Shown: positions 42,582 to 52,952 of the stretch, in pieces
Layout of the letters: each line of letters begins with the position of its first letter
Numbering within the stretch: the first letter of the stretch is position 1
Assembly (NCBI GenBank): GCA_951799405.1
Contig: OX637344.1
Coordinates: 4,526,001 to 4,590,000, forward strand
Length of the DNA stretch: 64,000 nt
DNA from: Agapetus fuscipes
Lineage: Eukaryota > Arthropoda > Insecta > Trichoptera > Glossosomatidae
Direction: 5' to 3'
Made by a program: the position numbers and the translations under genes
Notes under the pieces: model-generated
The model's database searches: none
Told to the model about the DNA's origin: nothing
Seen by the model: only the letters and a program-made list of their open reading frames with translations

Positions 42582-42837
42582 ATCTATAATCTATAATCTA
42601 AGCTGCAAGGATATGTTAACATTTAAGGTTCATATGAAATGCATGCCTACAGACAGGCACATGTAGGTTCGCGCCTACACATTCTGCATGTGTGCATACA
42701 AATAAAGAAAACCTCACATGGACATAAATCTTGCAACTCCTGCCGCCGTTCCCTGAACCGGGGTGGCATTGGCAAAAGTAAACCGATTTTTACAGCACGG
42801 GTGGTCAGCCTCGTACCAACCTATCTGTCAAGGAGCT
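42582..42837 (-). mobile_element. LINE-A 3' UTR, AGATTAT tail
   Basis: Tail ATAATCTATAATCTAAGCTG, then the 3' UTR to ACCAACCTATCTGTCAAGG. Confidence 0.8.
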
Positions 42838-42897
42838 GTAAACTTAGAAAATAGCTCAGACCTCAAAAAAACGCAATTCCTGCAACTTTTGTCGACC

Positions 42898-43010
42898 TTG
42901 ATGATGATGATGATGATGATGACTTGATATAGCGCCGTTTCGCGACGATTGTCACTCGTTATCGCGAAGAAGTAGTGTGTCTTGAGGGTTTTTTTAAGGT
43001 TTTCCCTGGA
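42898..43010 (-). mobile_element. LINE-C-like 3' end with (ATC)n tail
   Basis: On the minus strand TTCGCGATAACGAG...TCGTCGCGAA forms a hairpin before ACGGCGCTATATCAAG and then (TCA)n. The arrangement matches the LINE-C 3' ends, so the microsatellite here is probably a LINE tail. Confidence 0.5.
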
Positions 43011-43284
43011 TTTTGATGCTCGTTCTTTCCTTCCTGATACCTAACCTTCCCTGATAATGCGGTGACGTTGGTATAGAGAAGCCATTTTTTATTTTATGTG
43101 AGGTAAGCCTCATACATTCTGGCCACCCCTAGCGCAATGACTGAATTAGAGAAGTGCACTGTAATACGGAAAAGCTGTTTGTGGAAAGCGCTCGAGGAAA
43201 TAAGTCAACTTGTCAAGAAAAACATTGTGCTTTATTTTTACATCTTTAATTTAAAGACGCATTAAAAACAAGTACGTATGGACA

Positions 43285-43720
43285 GAAAAATATGGTGGTT
43301 GATCTGTCGTGTTGGCGGCTAGGGCTAGGATTTTTAATTATTTTTAAAATTAAAATTTGGGATTTGTAATTGTTTTTATATTTATATTGATTATTTATTG
43401 ATTATTATTTGCAAACTAAGTTCCATATTTTATAGGTCGGTATGCGGCTGACCACCCATGCTGTAAAAAATGGTTCACTTGCCAATGTCACCCATGTTTC
43501 AGGGAAGGTCAGCAAGAGCTGTAGGGTGTACCTACGTTCATTCGATATTTGGGTTTCATGTTGTAGGTTCACATGCTGCATGCACAAGCGCGAACTTATA
43601 CGTGTCTGCTTGTGAGAATGCATATAATGTGAATTCCCAATGTTACACACCTTTGCGACTTAGAATATATATGATAAGACTATAATATCTTAGAATATAT
43701 AAGATAAGACTATAATATGT
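43285..43720 (+). mobile_element. LINE-A ORF end and 3' UTR
   Basis: GGTGGTTGATCTGT and TTGGCGGCTAGGG are the ORF terminus (WxLICNVGG-stop in better copies). The full 3' UTR follows. The tail is replaced by a 30-bp unit containing TAGAATATATATGATAAGAC, present twice. Confidence 0.75.
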
Positions 43721-43742
43721 TATCCTATAAAGCTAGCAGGGC

Positions 43743-43940
43743 TTGATGGATTTCCCGGGCAAAGGCTCTGAAAAGAAGTTAGAATTTATTTATTCAAATA
43801 TAACCATTGACTACAGAGCAGCGGCTGATGGGGGAAATGCCAATATAAATTCACAAAGAAGCTGGACTTTAACAGGGTTGATGAATTACGTACAAAATAT
43901 TGTGAAGCAAGCGGAAGAAATGAAAAAGAGCGACACATCT
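43743..43940 (+). CDS. Unassigned ORF segment, possible exon
   Basis: About 66 codons of balanced composition containing DFPGKGSEKKLEFIYSNITI and NSQRSWTLTGLMNYVQNIVK. The frame runs straight into a LINE-A tail at about 43939, so real coding sequence, if any, ends there. An AG dinucleotide after a pyrimidine-poor stretch lies just upstream (43736-43740), but no convincing splice donor follows. I do not recognise the family. It could be a host exon fragment, a transposon ORF or chance. Confidence 0.3.
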
Positions 43941-44176
43941 AAGTTGCAAATATATGTAACATTAGGGATTCACATTACATGCATTCTCACAAGTAGACAC
44001 GTATAAGTTCGTGCTTGCACATGCCACATGTGAACCTACAGCATAAAAACCAAATCTCAAATGAACAAACCTACATCTTGCATTTGTTGCCTACCTTTCC
44101 TGAAACAGATGTGGCATTGGCAAAGTGAACCATTTTTTACAGCATGAGAGATCAGCCTCATACTAACCTATACACG
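43939..44176 (-). mobile_element. LINE-A 3' UTR
   Basis: ATCTAAGTTGCAAATATATG through GAGATCAGCCTCATACTAAC, with a short tail. Confidence 0.75.
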
Positions 44177-44362
44177 TTCAAAAAAATAAGTAAAGAGCCC
44201 CCTAATGAACGCTTAAGTTTTTTAAAGATTTGTGGTTAAAAGCATATAGTTGAGTTAACATATTGGGAGTACTGACTTAGAAATCTTAGATATCTTCGTA
44301 TGGTGCTATTCATATATAGTAGATCCATGGCATATCTGCCACCTAAAGCGATTGTTCTATAT

Positions 44363-44696
44363 TGTTACGAACAATGGATTATTAGTACGTGCGCCTCTAG
44401 GCACGCTGCCATAGTGTCGAATACTCTGGAGTTTGCGTCTGCCACTAGGAAAATCCATAATAAAAGTGTTAGTTCGTAGGCACGCTTATTGCTGGTGTGT
44501 GTGACGTCTCTGGAAAAATTCTCTAATATAATCCATTTTGGAAGCATCTACCATATTTGAGAACATGCAAGAATCGCCTCTGCCCCCCATATAAAATATG
44601 AGCAGAGGCTATGTGGACCAGTCAGAGTTTCTTTCAACATTGTACCGCGAAGTCCTTATAAGCCAGAGCGAGAAGAGTGACAGTATTGTGTAACCA
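44363..44696 (+). mobile_element. Possible solo LTR (LTR-5), ATAT flanks
   Basis: 334 bp from TGTTACGAACAATGG to ATTGTGTAACCA, with TG...CA ends and short terminal inversion (TGTTAC/GTAACCA). ATAT lies at 44359-44362 and 44697-44700. A TATA-like ATATAAAATATG is near 44592. Only one copy is seen, so the boundaries rest on the flanks. Confidence 0.5.
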
Positions 44697-44754
44697 ATAT
44701 TGCGCAAAATACATCTTTGCAGTCGATCTCAAAACTATGAGAACTTGGCGTTTT

Positions 44755-44995
44755 CATGACTCATTCCTTTGCCAAACTGCCCGTTTATGAAATGGTCTAC
44801 CAGTATCTGTGTTTCCTTCTCAATTTAATCCGGTTTTATTCAAAACCAACATCAATCACCACTTCCTTGCAACGCCTCACGACAGAAGCAACAACACAAG
44901 CAACACTTCTGCGGCACCCTTCCAGGGGGACATAGACCCCCAAGACTTTCAAGAATTGGGGAGCCTCCCGCACAGGATTCCTAAAAAAAAGTGTT
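44755..44995 (+). pseudogene. LINE-B C-terminus and 3' end
   Basis: DSFLCQTARL, a stop where Trp is expected (TGA for TGG), then NGLPVSVFPSQFNPVLFKTN. The frame continues across CTTCTGCGGCACCC and GAGCCTCCCGCACAGGATTC into poly(A). This places the block that SINE-II borrows at the 3' end of LINE-B. RT is absent. Confidence 0.8.
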
Positions 44996-44999
44996 AAAT

Positions 45000-45449
45000 A
45001 AATAAACTGCAGTTTAATTAAAAGAGCCCCAGTAGAATCATAACAATACAAAAAAGCGATGACCCATGGATGATCTATGGGTTATATGTTTTGTGAAAAA
45101 CATTGTTAGAGCTTCAGGCAAACTAAGCTTTAAACTTGAAAGCAGGTCAAACCTCAACGCTGTCTTGGGATGCACTTAGTAGAAAGCATTAAATTGCATA
45201 TAATATTGAGTAACTTTGCGCTTCCTTTCGCCAAGCTGCATCTGCAGCAGATTCACAGTAATCCTATCCTTAGTTTTCTTCTTATTATTTATTTTATTAT
45301 ATTCTTCACGTAAACCGTTCTTTTTTTGTCGAATCATAGCTTTTACTTCACGGGAATAGAAAAATAATTTGCTTTTACTAAAAACCCAGTCAACCGGTTT
45401 TACAGCAAATACGTTTTTCATGCAAAATTATTTGCTATAATGCATGCAA
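45000..45449. other. Unassigned; lysine-rich ORF on minus strand
   Basis: The 81-codon ORF at 45176-45421 (minus) contains REVKAMIRQKKNGLREEYNK. The composition could be part of a LINE ORF or an exon, but I recognise no family. Confidence 0.3.
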
Positions 45450-45645
45450 AGGGCTCTTGAAGTGTAAAAAAGGCGCACATAAAAGCATCGCTCACAAATA
45501 TAAAAAAAGAGTCCGTAGCGTTTTAACCACTAGACTACGGTCTGATCGCTAGTTTTAGTTGCAAATGAATAACGCTAAATGCTACTAAGCCACACATTTA
45601 CTGTAACATCTTACCTCGTTCTTCGTATGTGGAAAGTGGAACATC
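45450..45645 (-). mobile_element. SINE scraps
   Basis: 45450-45478 resembles the LINE-C tail, 45480-45547 a SINE-II head (minus), and 45580-45642 the SINE-I 3' block (minus). Confidence 0.5.
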
Positions 45646-45811
45646 TGCGTTTTAATTCTATGCGCATTTTTAAAATTATTTCTAAGATGCATGCATGGGG
45701 ATTTGTTTCACTTTATTTTTCTTAAAAAATATACTTCTACGTCGTACATCTTAACGGACACAATTTTCAAAAGTACAAGGCATTATTTTAAGATATTATG
45801 GCATCGCCATT

Positions 45812-45990
45812 GACCGGTCCGTAGTCTAATGGTTAACACTTCAGACTCGTGATGGGAAGGTAGTGGGTTCGAATTCCGGGAGAGCACTACAAATATCTCA
45901 TTTTTTAAATTTGCCCTTCGCTGGATTGAAAAATTAATCTGCCTTTACCAAAGACCGGTCGCCATAGGTCAATCCAGCCTTACAATAACT
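45812..45990 (+). mobile_element. SINE-II, 3' part replaced by SINE-III
   Basis: Full head with B box GGTTCGAATTCC and body to CCAGCCTTACAATAACTG, where the poly(T) of a minus-strand SINE-III begins. Confidence 0.75.
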
Positions 45991-46253
45991 GTTTTTTTAA
46001 AAAAAACATATTTGTGAAGAGTAATGCAAATCACCAACCTATTCTGCCTGGCCAGAAACAGGTATTAATATCATCAATTAATAATTCATTATTGTTTATT
46101 TAAATGAGTTATTAATTAATAATTACCCAATAATATCTGTTGAACCAGGGTCAAAGTTATGGTCAAATGACTCATGCGGGGATCGAACCAACGTTGTTCT
46201 ATTCCAAACACGCTAGAAAGGTCAGCCCACATGGCCCCCTAATAGCACCGACA
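45991..46253 (-). mobile_element. SINE-III, nearly full length
   Basis: Minus strand: head with GGGGGCCATGTGGGCTGACC, B-box GGTTCGATCCCCGC, ATTAAT-rich middle, CTGTTTCTGGCCAGGCAG and A-rich end. A short SINE-II head (minus) follows at 46270-46303. Confidence 0.75.
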
Positions 46254-46303
46254 TCTTGCTTTAGATTCAAATTCCGCAGTGTTAACCACTAGACTACGGA
46301 CCG

Positions 46304-46769
46304 TTTTCTATTTGCAGCAGAAAATAAATAAACAATGAATGACGTTTTCCTCTTATTTCAGACAAGCGACTCACATTCGTACTTCAATAATTCATTTCCA
46401 TTACTCGAGAGCTCTCTCAGTGCAACACACGTCAAGAGCAAAGCTTTAAAACAAAGTAACCAAAAAACTTATAGAAACTATTACCCTCACAAGAAGCGCT
46501 GTTTTAATGTTTGATTACTTTTTGTTAAAACACTTTGGTTGAGTTTTATACTTGCACTGAAGATATTGCTCCGCTATTGAAGAGAAATATTTTATTCGCT
46601 CAGTTGCAGGATCGTTAAATCTAAAAACAGCTCATGCGAACTTCCGGTAAAATACTCAATGCGAGTTGAGGGTGGACTTGACCATACAGTGGTACCTAGA
46701 ATCGAGATATGAACTGTCGAGCAAAGTTTTGTTTCGTAATACGAGCGAAATTAGAGATACGAGGAAAAA
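46304..46769. other. No recognised feature
   Basis: Nothing recognised. Confidence 0.3.
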
Positions 46770-47157
46770 ATAGACCGAAAAAAGTGGCGGCTGATCTGTA
46801 ATGTAGGCGGCTAAGGTCAAGAATCAATTTTCATTTTTATAGATGTTTTGTAGATTTTCTGGTGTTTGTTTGTTTGTATAACTGGATGTAATTAATTGCT
46901 TGTATTCCTTGACTTAATGGTTGGTATGAAGCTGACCACACATACTGTAAAAAATGGTTCACTTTGCCAATGTCCCCCCTGTGTCAGGGAAGGTCAGAAA
47001 AAGTTGTAGGGCTTATGTTCATTTGAGGTTTGGATTTTATTTGTAAGTACCTACACATTCAGCATTTGTAAGCGCGAACTACATGTGTTTGTTTGTGGGC
47101 ATGAATTTGAGAACTTTAAATGAATATATCCTTGCAACTTAGATTATAGATTATATA
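46770..47157 (+). mobile_element. LINE-A ORF end and 3' UTR, AGATTAT tail
   Basis: GTGGCGGCTGATCTGTAATG and GGCGGCTAAGG are the ORF end. The 3' UTR runs to AGATTATAGATTATA. It carries the GCGAACTACATGTGTTTG variant. Confidence 0.8.
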
Positions 47158-47205
47158 GGAAAATAAAAGTTGGTAGAAAAGAAATACTCCAAAAAAGTTG
47201 CAACT

Positions 47206-47462
47206 CGCTACCTCAGTTCTTGTTTATCGTATACGCCATTGAGAAAATTTTACATGAGCAATGTTTGCATGTGTACTGGACCAATGTGTCTTATGAAAAC
47301 AAGAAATATATTTAAAAAATATTTAAAGGAACTCTCACATTATCGAGTTTACGGTTTTTCTTAGCTCAGATTGTCTAGAATTTGATTCATAAGACAACTG
47401 CATGAAAAAGTCATATTTGACAAGATTGGCGTATACGATAAACAAGAACTGAGGGAGCGAAC
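47206..47462. mobile_element. MITE-2, full length
   Basis: Left end CAACTCGCTACCTCAGTTCT and right end AGAACTGAGGGAGCGAACTG pair over about 40 bp, including CTTGTTTATCGTATACGCCA. Length about 257 bp. No unambiguous target duplication. Confidence 0.75.
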
Positions 47463-47649
47463 TGTTAGTACATCGGAGCTATTTAATGACACTTGCTTTA
47501 CTTGTTTACGCAGTCTTCTGAAAGGGAGGAAGAAACAAACCTCCTTGGACCTTTTTTTGAATTCGGCGAAAAAAGAAAAGACCAGTAAACAGATAAGCAA
47601 TGACTAAAATTAAGCAAGCAGTAGCATGCAGGTTGTGTGTTATAATAAT

Positions 47650-47712
47650 ATTAGGACGATTTATTTGGTGAGCGCGGTTTTTGTTTGTATCACATCTCAA
47701 GAGCCCTCTAAA
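47650..47712 (-). mobile_element. LINE-C tail fragment
   Basis: GATTTATTTGGTGAGCGCGG and CACATCTCAAGAGCCCTC. Confidence 0.6.
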
Positions 47713-48715
47713 CGTTGCTTTAAAGTGACCAAAATACAAATACAAATCTGTATTTAACATGTACAATGTACATAAACAACGGTAGTCACATTTAGTAAAA
47801 TGTGCAGGAGACGAGTTTTAGTGAAAATGTGCACTTTTTTAAACCATCATAACTTCTAAACTAGACGAGATAGTTTTGATCTGTAAAAACTGTTTATCTT
47901 CTTTTATCGATATTTATTTAATGTGAAGTAATGTAAACAACGTATGTGGAACTTCCGTGGTTTATGCTCGCACTTTTATGTGCATCCCATATTTATTACA
48001 CTTGATATCTCAGTAACTATGAGTCCGAGGACTCCAATATTTTTACCACTTGTAGAACAGCTAATTATAATAATTTCTGCATCATTAACTCAAAAACGCA
48101 AGAAGTGGACTTCCGTTGTTTATGCTCTAAGGTACAGAAATAAATACAATACGTACACTTTTATAACAACCAGTTTTTTTTTGCTTTACATTTTCTTTTA
48201 TAATATTTATATGCAATATTTGTCTTTTATAAATAAATTTTTTTTTTAAAACCACGTAACAAAAATGATTGGGGGTAGGATTTTTGGGCTGGACCGGATA
48301 GATGGCATTTCAATTAATGTCAAATGGGAAAATTGCTTTGAGATAAGAGCAAGGTTACGGAACGAATTAAACTCGTATCTTGAGGTATCACAGTACTTGA
48401 AAACTGCATAAAGTACAGTTTTCACTCGGAAATCAAAACACCAATAATAAATAACTTAAAGCCCGCGTTATATGTATAAGTTTCGGTCCAGGTTATTTTT
48501 TCATTTTAGTATTATGTATTTTTTGCTTTTAAGTTTCATAGTACTAAAAAATATAATTGTAATTTCATTTCCTTCAGATTAACTTGTACAAAAGTTTATA
48601 ACGTTATGTTGTTCAGATTCTTTAAGTTTTTTTATAATTAAAAAAGGCGAATGAATGGGATATCTAGAGTCGTGATAAAAGGAGAGCTTGTATGAAAAAG
48701 GATGAAATAAAACGA
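47713..48715. other. No recognised feature
   Basis: One kilobase with no repeat family I recognise; the 101-codon ORF at 47944-48249 has a hydrophobic, low-complexity end and no domain. Confidence 0.35.
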
Positions 48716-48845
48716 CCGAAAAACATGGCGGTTGATCTATAATGTTGGCGGCTATGGATAAGGCTAATCAATTCTCATGTTTTTTATTGTTTGTTTTTGT
48801 TTTTGCTTAGTGTTGGTTTGTTTTATTTGTTGAATGTAATTAATT
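48716..48845 (+). mobile_element. LINE-A ORF end, truncated 3' UTR
   Basis: ATGGCGGTTGATCTATAATG and TTGGCGGCTATGG match the ORF terminus; the 3' UTR ends where SINE-I sequence starts. Confidence 0.65.
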
Positions 48846-48990
48846 GAACTGGGAAACACCAAATTAATTAAATTAATTGGCGTAAGGCCGGTGTTTTTAC
48901 ATGTGAAAATAAATAGATTCCTCGTGCGATACTTTTTGGAATTACAAGTTAAAGAGTTGCACTATATGTGCAGCTCGGCTGCGTTGTGTG
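48846..48990 (+). mobile_element. SINE-I 3' half
   Basis: AACTGGGAAACACC, TTGGCGTAAGGCCGG and GCACTATATGTGCAGCTCGG. Confidence 0.65.
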
Positions 48991-49481
48991 ATGTATAAAC
49001 AAAATACAAAAAGAATGTTATGCGTCATGAAATCTCATAATGAAATCTGTCAAGAGTTTTTATGTTGTTTTTTTCGTAAATCTTGAAAAAGGAAAATAGG
49101 TTTTATTTTCAGAACACGAGCGTGGATTGAAGCAGAAATTATTGACACAACCAGATAGGTAGAAAATGAGATTTTTTACGGCCGAAAATACTTTAAGACA
49201 TTTTGGTTTGTTACTGAAATTCAAGTGAAAATATGATACTGGATGGTATTGACAAATAATCTATAATTGAACAAATACACTTGTTTTATATTTTTTCAAT
49301 GTACTGTTAGGAATGTGTGATTTTGAGTCTGTTTGTTTTTACTTGTGTGAGTGTGTCTGTGTCTCTAGATGTAGGTACTTGTATTGCTTCGATATTGTGT
49401 GAGTATTTGTTCGAATATTCTAAATAGAATATTCTGGCATGATCTCGCATGTGCTAGAATAACTCTTATACACCTATATAT
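48991..49481. other. No recognised feature
   Basis: GTGTGTCTGTGTCTC-type low complexity near 49340-49365 only. Confidence 0.3.
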
Positions 49482-49953
49482 TGTTATGTAAATATAAATA
49501 TTGAAATAAGTATGGGTAGTTATAGTTATAAGAATCCTCAAAAGTATTGGTAGGTAAGATCGATAATTATGTATAAGTGTAGAATTCTCTAGGCTAAGTA
49601 GGTATTTGTTATAATTATAGGAATACTGTATTGCATTGGTAGGTAGGATTTTGGTTGTGTCTAGGTAGTACGTGAAACATCGAGAAGTAATAATTACTCT
49701 GGAACCGTCTGGCGACTTTAGTTCTGGATCATACTGCTCTGAAGAGTATAAAGGTGCGAATGGCCTGCAGAGCGGGCCAGTATCATAGAGACTTACAAAC
49801 ACATCGAAGTCATCTGATCAGTGAACCAAAACCAAGTGGAATAATCGAGAAAGTAGTGTGAAAATAAATTTTGTAACTGTGTAAAATAAATAACTATTGA
49901 AGAAGACCTGTGTATTTTTAATTTGAAGACAATTGAACCCTAATTTCGTAACA
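49482..49953 (+). mobile_element. Solo LTR (LTR-1), ATAT duplication
   Basis: 472 bp, TGTTATGTAA to TTCGTAACA, matching 357-829 at well over 90% by eye. ATAT is at 49478-49481 and 49954-49957. TATA-like GTATAAAGG is near 49746. A single unit replaces the 44-bp duplication of the first copy. Confidence 0.9.
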
Positions 49954-50209
49954 ATATAGAGGAGTCTTTTATCGGAGCTGACGAGCAATACAGTACAAAA
50001 AATAACTCTGTAAACGAACCAAATGAGAACGGAATCTACAAACAAATTGTGTGGAATAAATCAACCGAAGTTTTTATTAAATTGAAAGCGTAAATCATAA
50101 TAGTATATTTTTTTATTATTTTCAAATATTTTTTGGAACCATCTTCTTTGTACAAGATTCATTTTAACAGTTTCAACTTTCTCAAATCTTGAAACTAAAA
50201 TGTATAAAT

Positions 50210-50426
50210 TTATGATGCAAAGATATATTTTATTAACAGTAAAGATTCACAATTAATCTAGCCCACAAGCAGACAAGCGTAGGTTTGCACTTACACATGT
50301 GTACAAATAAATGAAAGTCCAAATCTCAACTCTTGCATTTCTTTCCTGAAACCGGAGTGACATTGGCAGAGTGAAATAATTGTTACAGTACAGGTTATCG
50401 GCGTCTTACCAACCTTTCAAAGCCAA
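50210..50426 (-). mobile_element. Diverged LINE-A 3' UTR
   Basis: GCCCACAAGCAGACAAGCGT and CCGGAGTGACATTGGCAGAG in LINE-A order. Confidence 0.65.
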
Positions 50427-50491
50427 GGAAAAATATAAACAAAAATCAATCAGCTGTGAAAAACAATGAATTAATTAATACATTAATTTAA

Positions 50492-50727
50492 CAAGTCAGT
50501 TCGATGGCTCAGTTGGTAGAGTGCTTGCATTCCATACCGAGAGCTCAGATTCGCATCCCACCGAGGGTGTCAAAAACGATTTCCCGTTTCCGTGTTTATT
50601 TCAAAACAATAAAATACCGGCAAGGTTAACTCAGCCTTCACACTGTGAAGCTCACAGGCAATGAGTACCAGAAAGCGTGGGAGCTGGGAAACCCTGCCTG
50701 CCTTCTTACCTGTAAAAAAAATAGGTT
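50492..50727 (+). mobile_element. SINE-I, 5' part (split by PLE insertion)
   Basis: A box TGGCTCAGTTGG, diverged B box, body to AAAAAATAGGTT. The 3' remainder resumes at about 51611 (AAGGTTCCCCTCGCCAC) and ends at about 51700. Confidence 0.75.
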
Positions 50728-50875
50728 GTAGGCGTGTACCGAAAAACCGTACTGATGTCGTGGCGCAACACCCTGTGACTCGGAGTATGAAGCTCTTAAA
50801 TAAGTCTAATATAGACAGTTTTGAGTGTAATTTATTAACATTTAAAAATTTTAACATAAGAGGGCTTTTAGGGGT

Positions 50876-51100
50876 TTGTCTGGTTATTCGGAGATGGCGG
50901 ACCACTGTATCGAAAATGACCACTCGTTCAATAATGACGGTGTCAGGGTTCTCCATTCCGGATGCAAGGGCAGACAACTAATTGCCCTAGAAACTTTAGA
51001 AATCCACAAACATAAAAATTCTAATTCTTACAATTTGGTCAATGTCCAAATTCCTGCTGCCTCACCTTTGTTATTAACTAAGTGTGCTTCTTTATCGTGA
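50876..51100 (+). pseudogene. GIY-YIG-like endonuclease C-terminal end
   Basis: Reads ADHCIENDHSFNNDGVRVLH, then KGRQLIALETLEIHKHKN and NLVNVQIPAASPLL before a stop. The pattern H-(I)-x-x-x-H-x-F, VLH, KGR-x-L-x-x-LE-x-LEI is what I know from the C-terminal part of GIY-YIG domains in Penelope-like elements, where the Glu of LEALEI-type motif is catalytic. The GIY and YIG strands would lie upstream and are not seen, so this is a truncated end. It lies in a SINE-I, so it is an insertion and not a host gene. Identification is by pattern only. Confidence 0.55.
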
Positions 51101-51378
51101 CTTATTAATTTGATTTCTCTACGGTTTTTGTTTTGTCAATTTTTTAATATTGTAATTATAATATGTGTCATCTCATTATTGTACCTATTTGTCATAAATT
51201 ATTATTTTTATTAAGATTTCTCTATGGTTTTTTGTTTTGTCAATTTGTTATATCATTATATAATATTGTAATTATATTATGTGTCATTTCCTTATTGTAC
51301 CTATTTGTCGTACCTAAATCATTATTTTTATTTTATTTCTCTATGGTTTTTGTCTTGTCAATTTTTGTAATTTAGTAT

Positions 51379-51418
51379 CCTCTTGATAATGACGTGAATA
51401 AGTCGAAAGTACTTGAGG
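51379..51418 (+). ncRNA. Hammerhead-ribozyme-like motif downstream of PLE ORF
   Basis: Stem I CCTC (51379-51382) with GAGG (51415-51418). Core TTGATAA (51383-51389). Stem II GAC (51391-51393) with GTC (51402-51404). GAAA at 51405-51408. Stem III AG (51408-51409) with CT (51412-51413), loop TA. Cleavage-site base T51414. Positions 3 and 8 are U and A in place of C and G, keeping their mutual pairing. Confidence 0.6.
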
Positions 51419-51700
51419 GAAATAAATACTTAATTTGTGAAAATAAAACTCTGTGTTTTTTATAATTTTTTATAAGTATTTATAAAAATGAATTTTCACT
51501 GTGTGAATACACAAACTTTAAAAAGTTTTTAAAAATCTAGCAAAAGAGTTCCTCCCAGCGTGTTGATAGCTGTGAGGGTGCACTGTAATAAGGGTGACCT
51601 GTTGTGCACAAAAAAAAAAAAAGGTTCCCCTCGCCACTTGCGACTCATATGGGGGAAACGCGGCAAGAAATTACAGTATATGTGTAGCTTAGATGCGCTT

Positions 51701-52099
51701 TAGCGTTACATAGTTAAAAAAAACTGAAAGTGAAATCTTTCTCTCCCATTTCAAGGCACCCTCCTTTAGGGAAAACTTTTTTATTTCCACGAAACTCTCA
51801 AGATGTTTCAGACCAACTTTTCCAACTTATTTTAATGTTAAATATTTTTTCCGACTCGAATATTACGCGAATATTTTTTTTCAGGTAAAAAAGTTGAGGT
51901 TTTATTAAAAAAATGCTCACAGTAATAAAAAACAAAATTGTTTATTTTTTATCTTAAAATACTTAAATATCAATATATCTGTGAAACTTTGATTGGCTAG
52001 AAAAACCGTTACTTTTCCAATATTTTAAAATTTACGCGGTAGTAGGGAGCTTGTACAATGTTTCTTACTAGCGGTTATTTCTTTATTATATATTTATAA
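51701..52099. other. No recognised feature
   Basis: AT-rich, nothing recognised. Confidence 0.3.
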
Positions 52100-52380
52100 T
52101 TTGTATTCCATGACTTATACGTTTGTATGAGGCTGACCACCCATACTGTAAAAACATGGTTCACTTTGCCAATGCCCCCCCTGTTTCCGGGAAGGTCGGC
52201 AAGAGTAGCAGGTCTCATGTTCATTTGAAATTGGGTTTTAATGTTGTAAGTTCACAGTCAGCATGTGTATTTGTTTAAGCGCAAACTTATACGTGTGCAC
52301 TTGCGGGATTGCATTTAATATGAATCTTCAATGTAATATATCTTTGCAATTTAGATAGAATATATACATGCAACTTAGGT
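52100..52380 (+). mobile_element. LINE-A 3' UTR
   Basis: GAGGCTGACCACCCATACTG through ATGCAACTTAGG, with a small expansion near 52262-52275. Confidence 0.75.
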
Positions 52381-52950
52381 TCGACCGGTCTGTCATCTAA
52401 TGGTTAACACTTCTAACTCGTAAATGGAAGGTTGTGAATAAAATACGAGTCTACCATCTATATTTTCAAATATGCTATTCGTTGAGTAAAAAAAATCCTA
52501 TACCTTTACCAAAGACCGGTCACCAAAGGTCCATCCAGGCTTACAGCCACTGGGTCTTGCTTGAGTATTGGCGCTTTTTATAGCGACAACCAAGCTCGCA
52601 TAGGGCTTTTGTGGTGTCTAATCTAATCTAATGTAATCTAATCTAATCTAAGTTGCAAAGATACGTTACATTGAAGATTCACATTACATGCATTCTCACA
52701 ACCAGACACGTACAGGTTCTCGCTTGCACATGCCCCATGTGAACCTACAACATAAAAACCAAATCTCCAATGGACATACACCCTGCAACTCTTGCCGTCC
52801 TTCCTTGAGACAGGGGTAACATTGGCAAAGTGAACCATTTTTACAGCATGGGTGGTCAGCCGCATACCAACCTATAAGTCAAGGAACAATGTGTGATTCA
52901 CACAAAAACAGTTCTCACCAAATAAATCCTTCTAACATTTTATTATTTTC
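52381..52950 (+). mobile_element. SINE-II with LINE-C tail, split by LINE-A
   Basis: Head and body 52381-52617 reach AGGGCTTTTGTGGTGT. LINE-A fills 52618-52888. The LINE-C tail resumes at GTGTGATTCACACAAAAACA and ends near 52950. Overlap of GTGT on both sides may be a short target duplication. Confidence 0.8.
52618..52888 (-). mobile_element. LINE-A 3' UTR, AGATT tail, inside SINE-II
   Basis: Tail of six TCTAA-type units (one variant), then a clean 3' UTR ending at ACCAACCTATAAGTCAAGGA. Confidence 0.85.
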
Positions 52951-52952
52951 TT

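Larger units (their letters stand above)
50728..51610 (+). mobile_element. Penelope-like element 3' part inside SINE-I
   Basis: Inserted into SINE-I between AATAGGTT and AAAGGTT. In order it holds an ORF end with GIY-YIG-type signature (50876-51100), 2-3 tandem units of 106-118 bp each starting TTTCTCTATGG (51113, 51217, 51335), a hammerhead-like motif (51379), GTGAAAATAAAACTCTGTG, and the terminal block TTCACTGTGTGAATACACAA. Association of GIY-YIG endonuclease and hammerhead motifs is known for Penelope-like retroelements. RT is absent. Confidence 0.6.
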
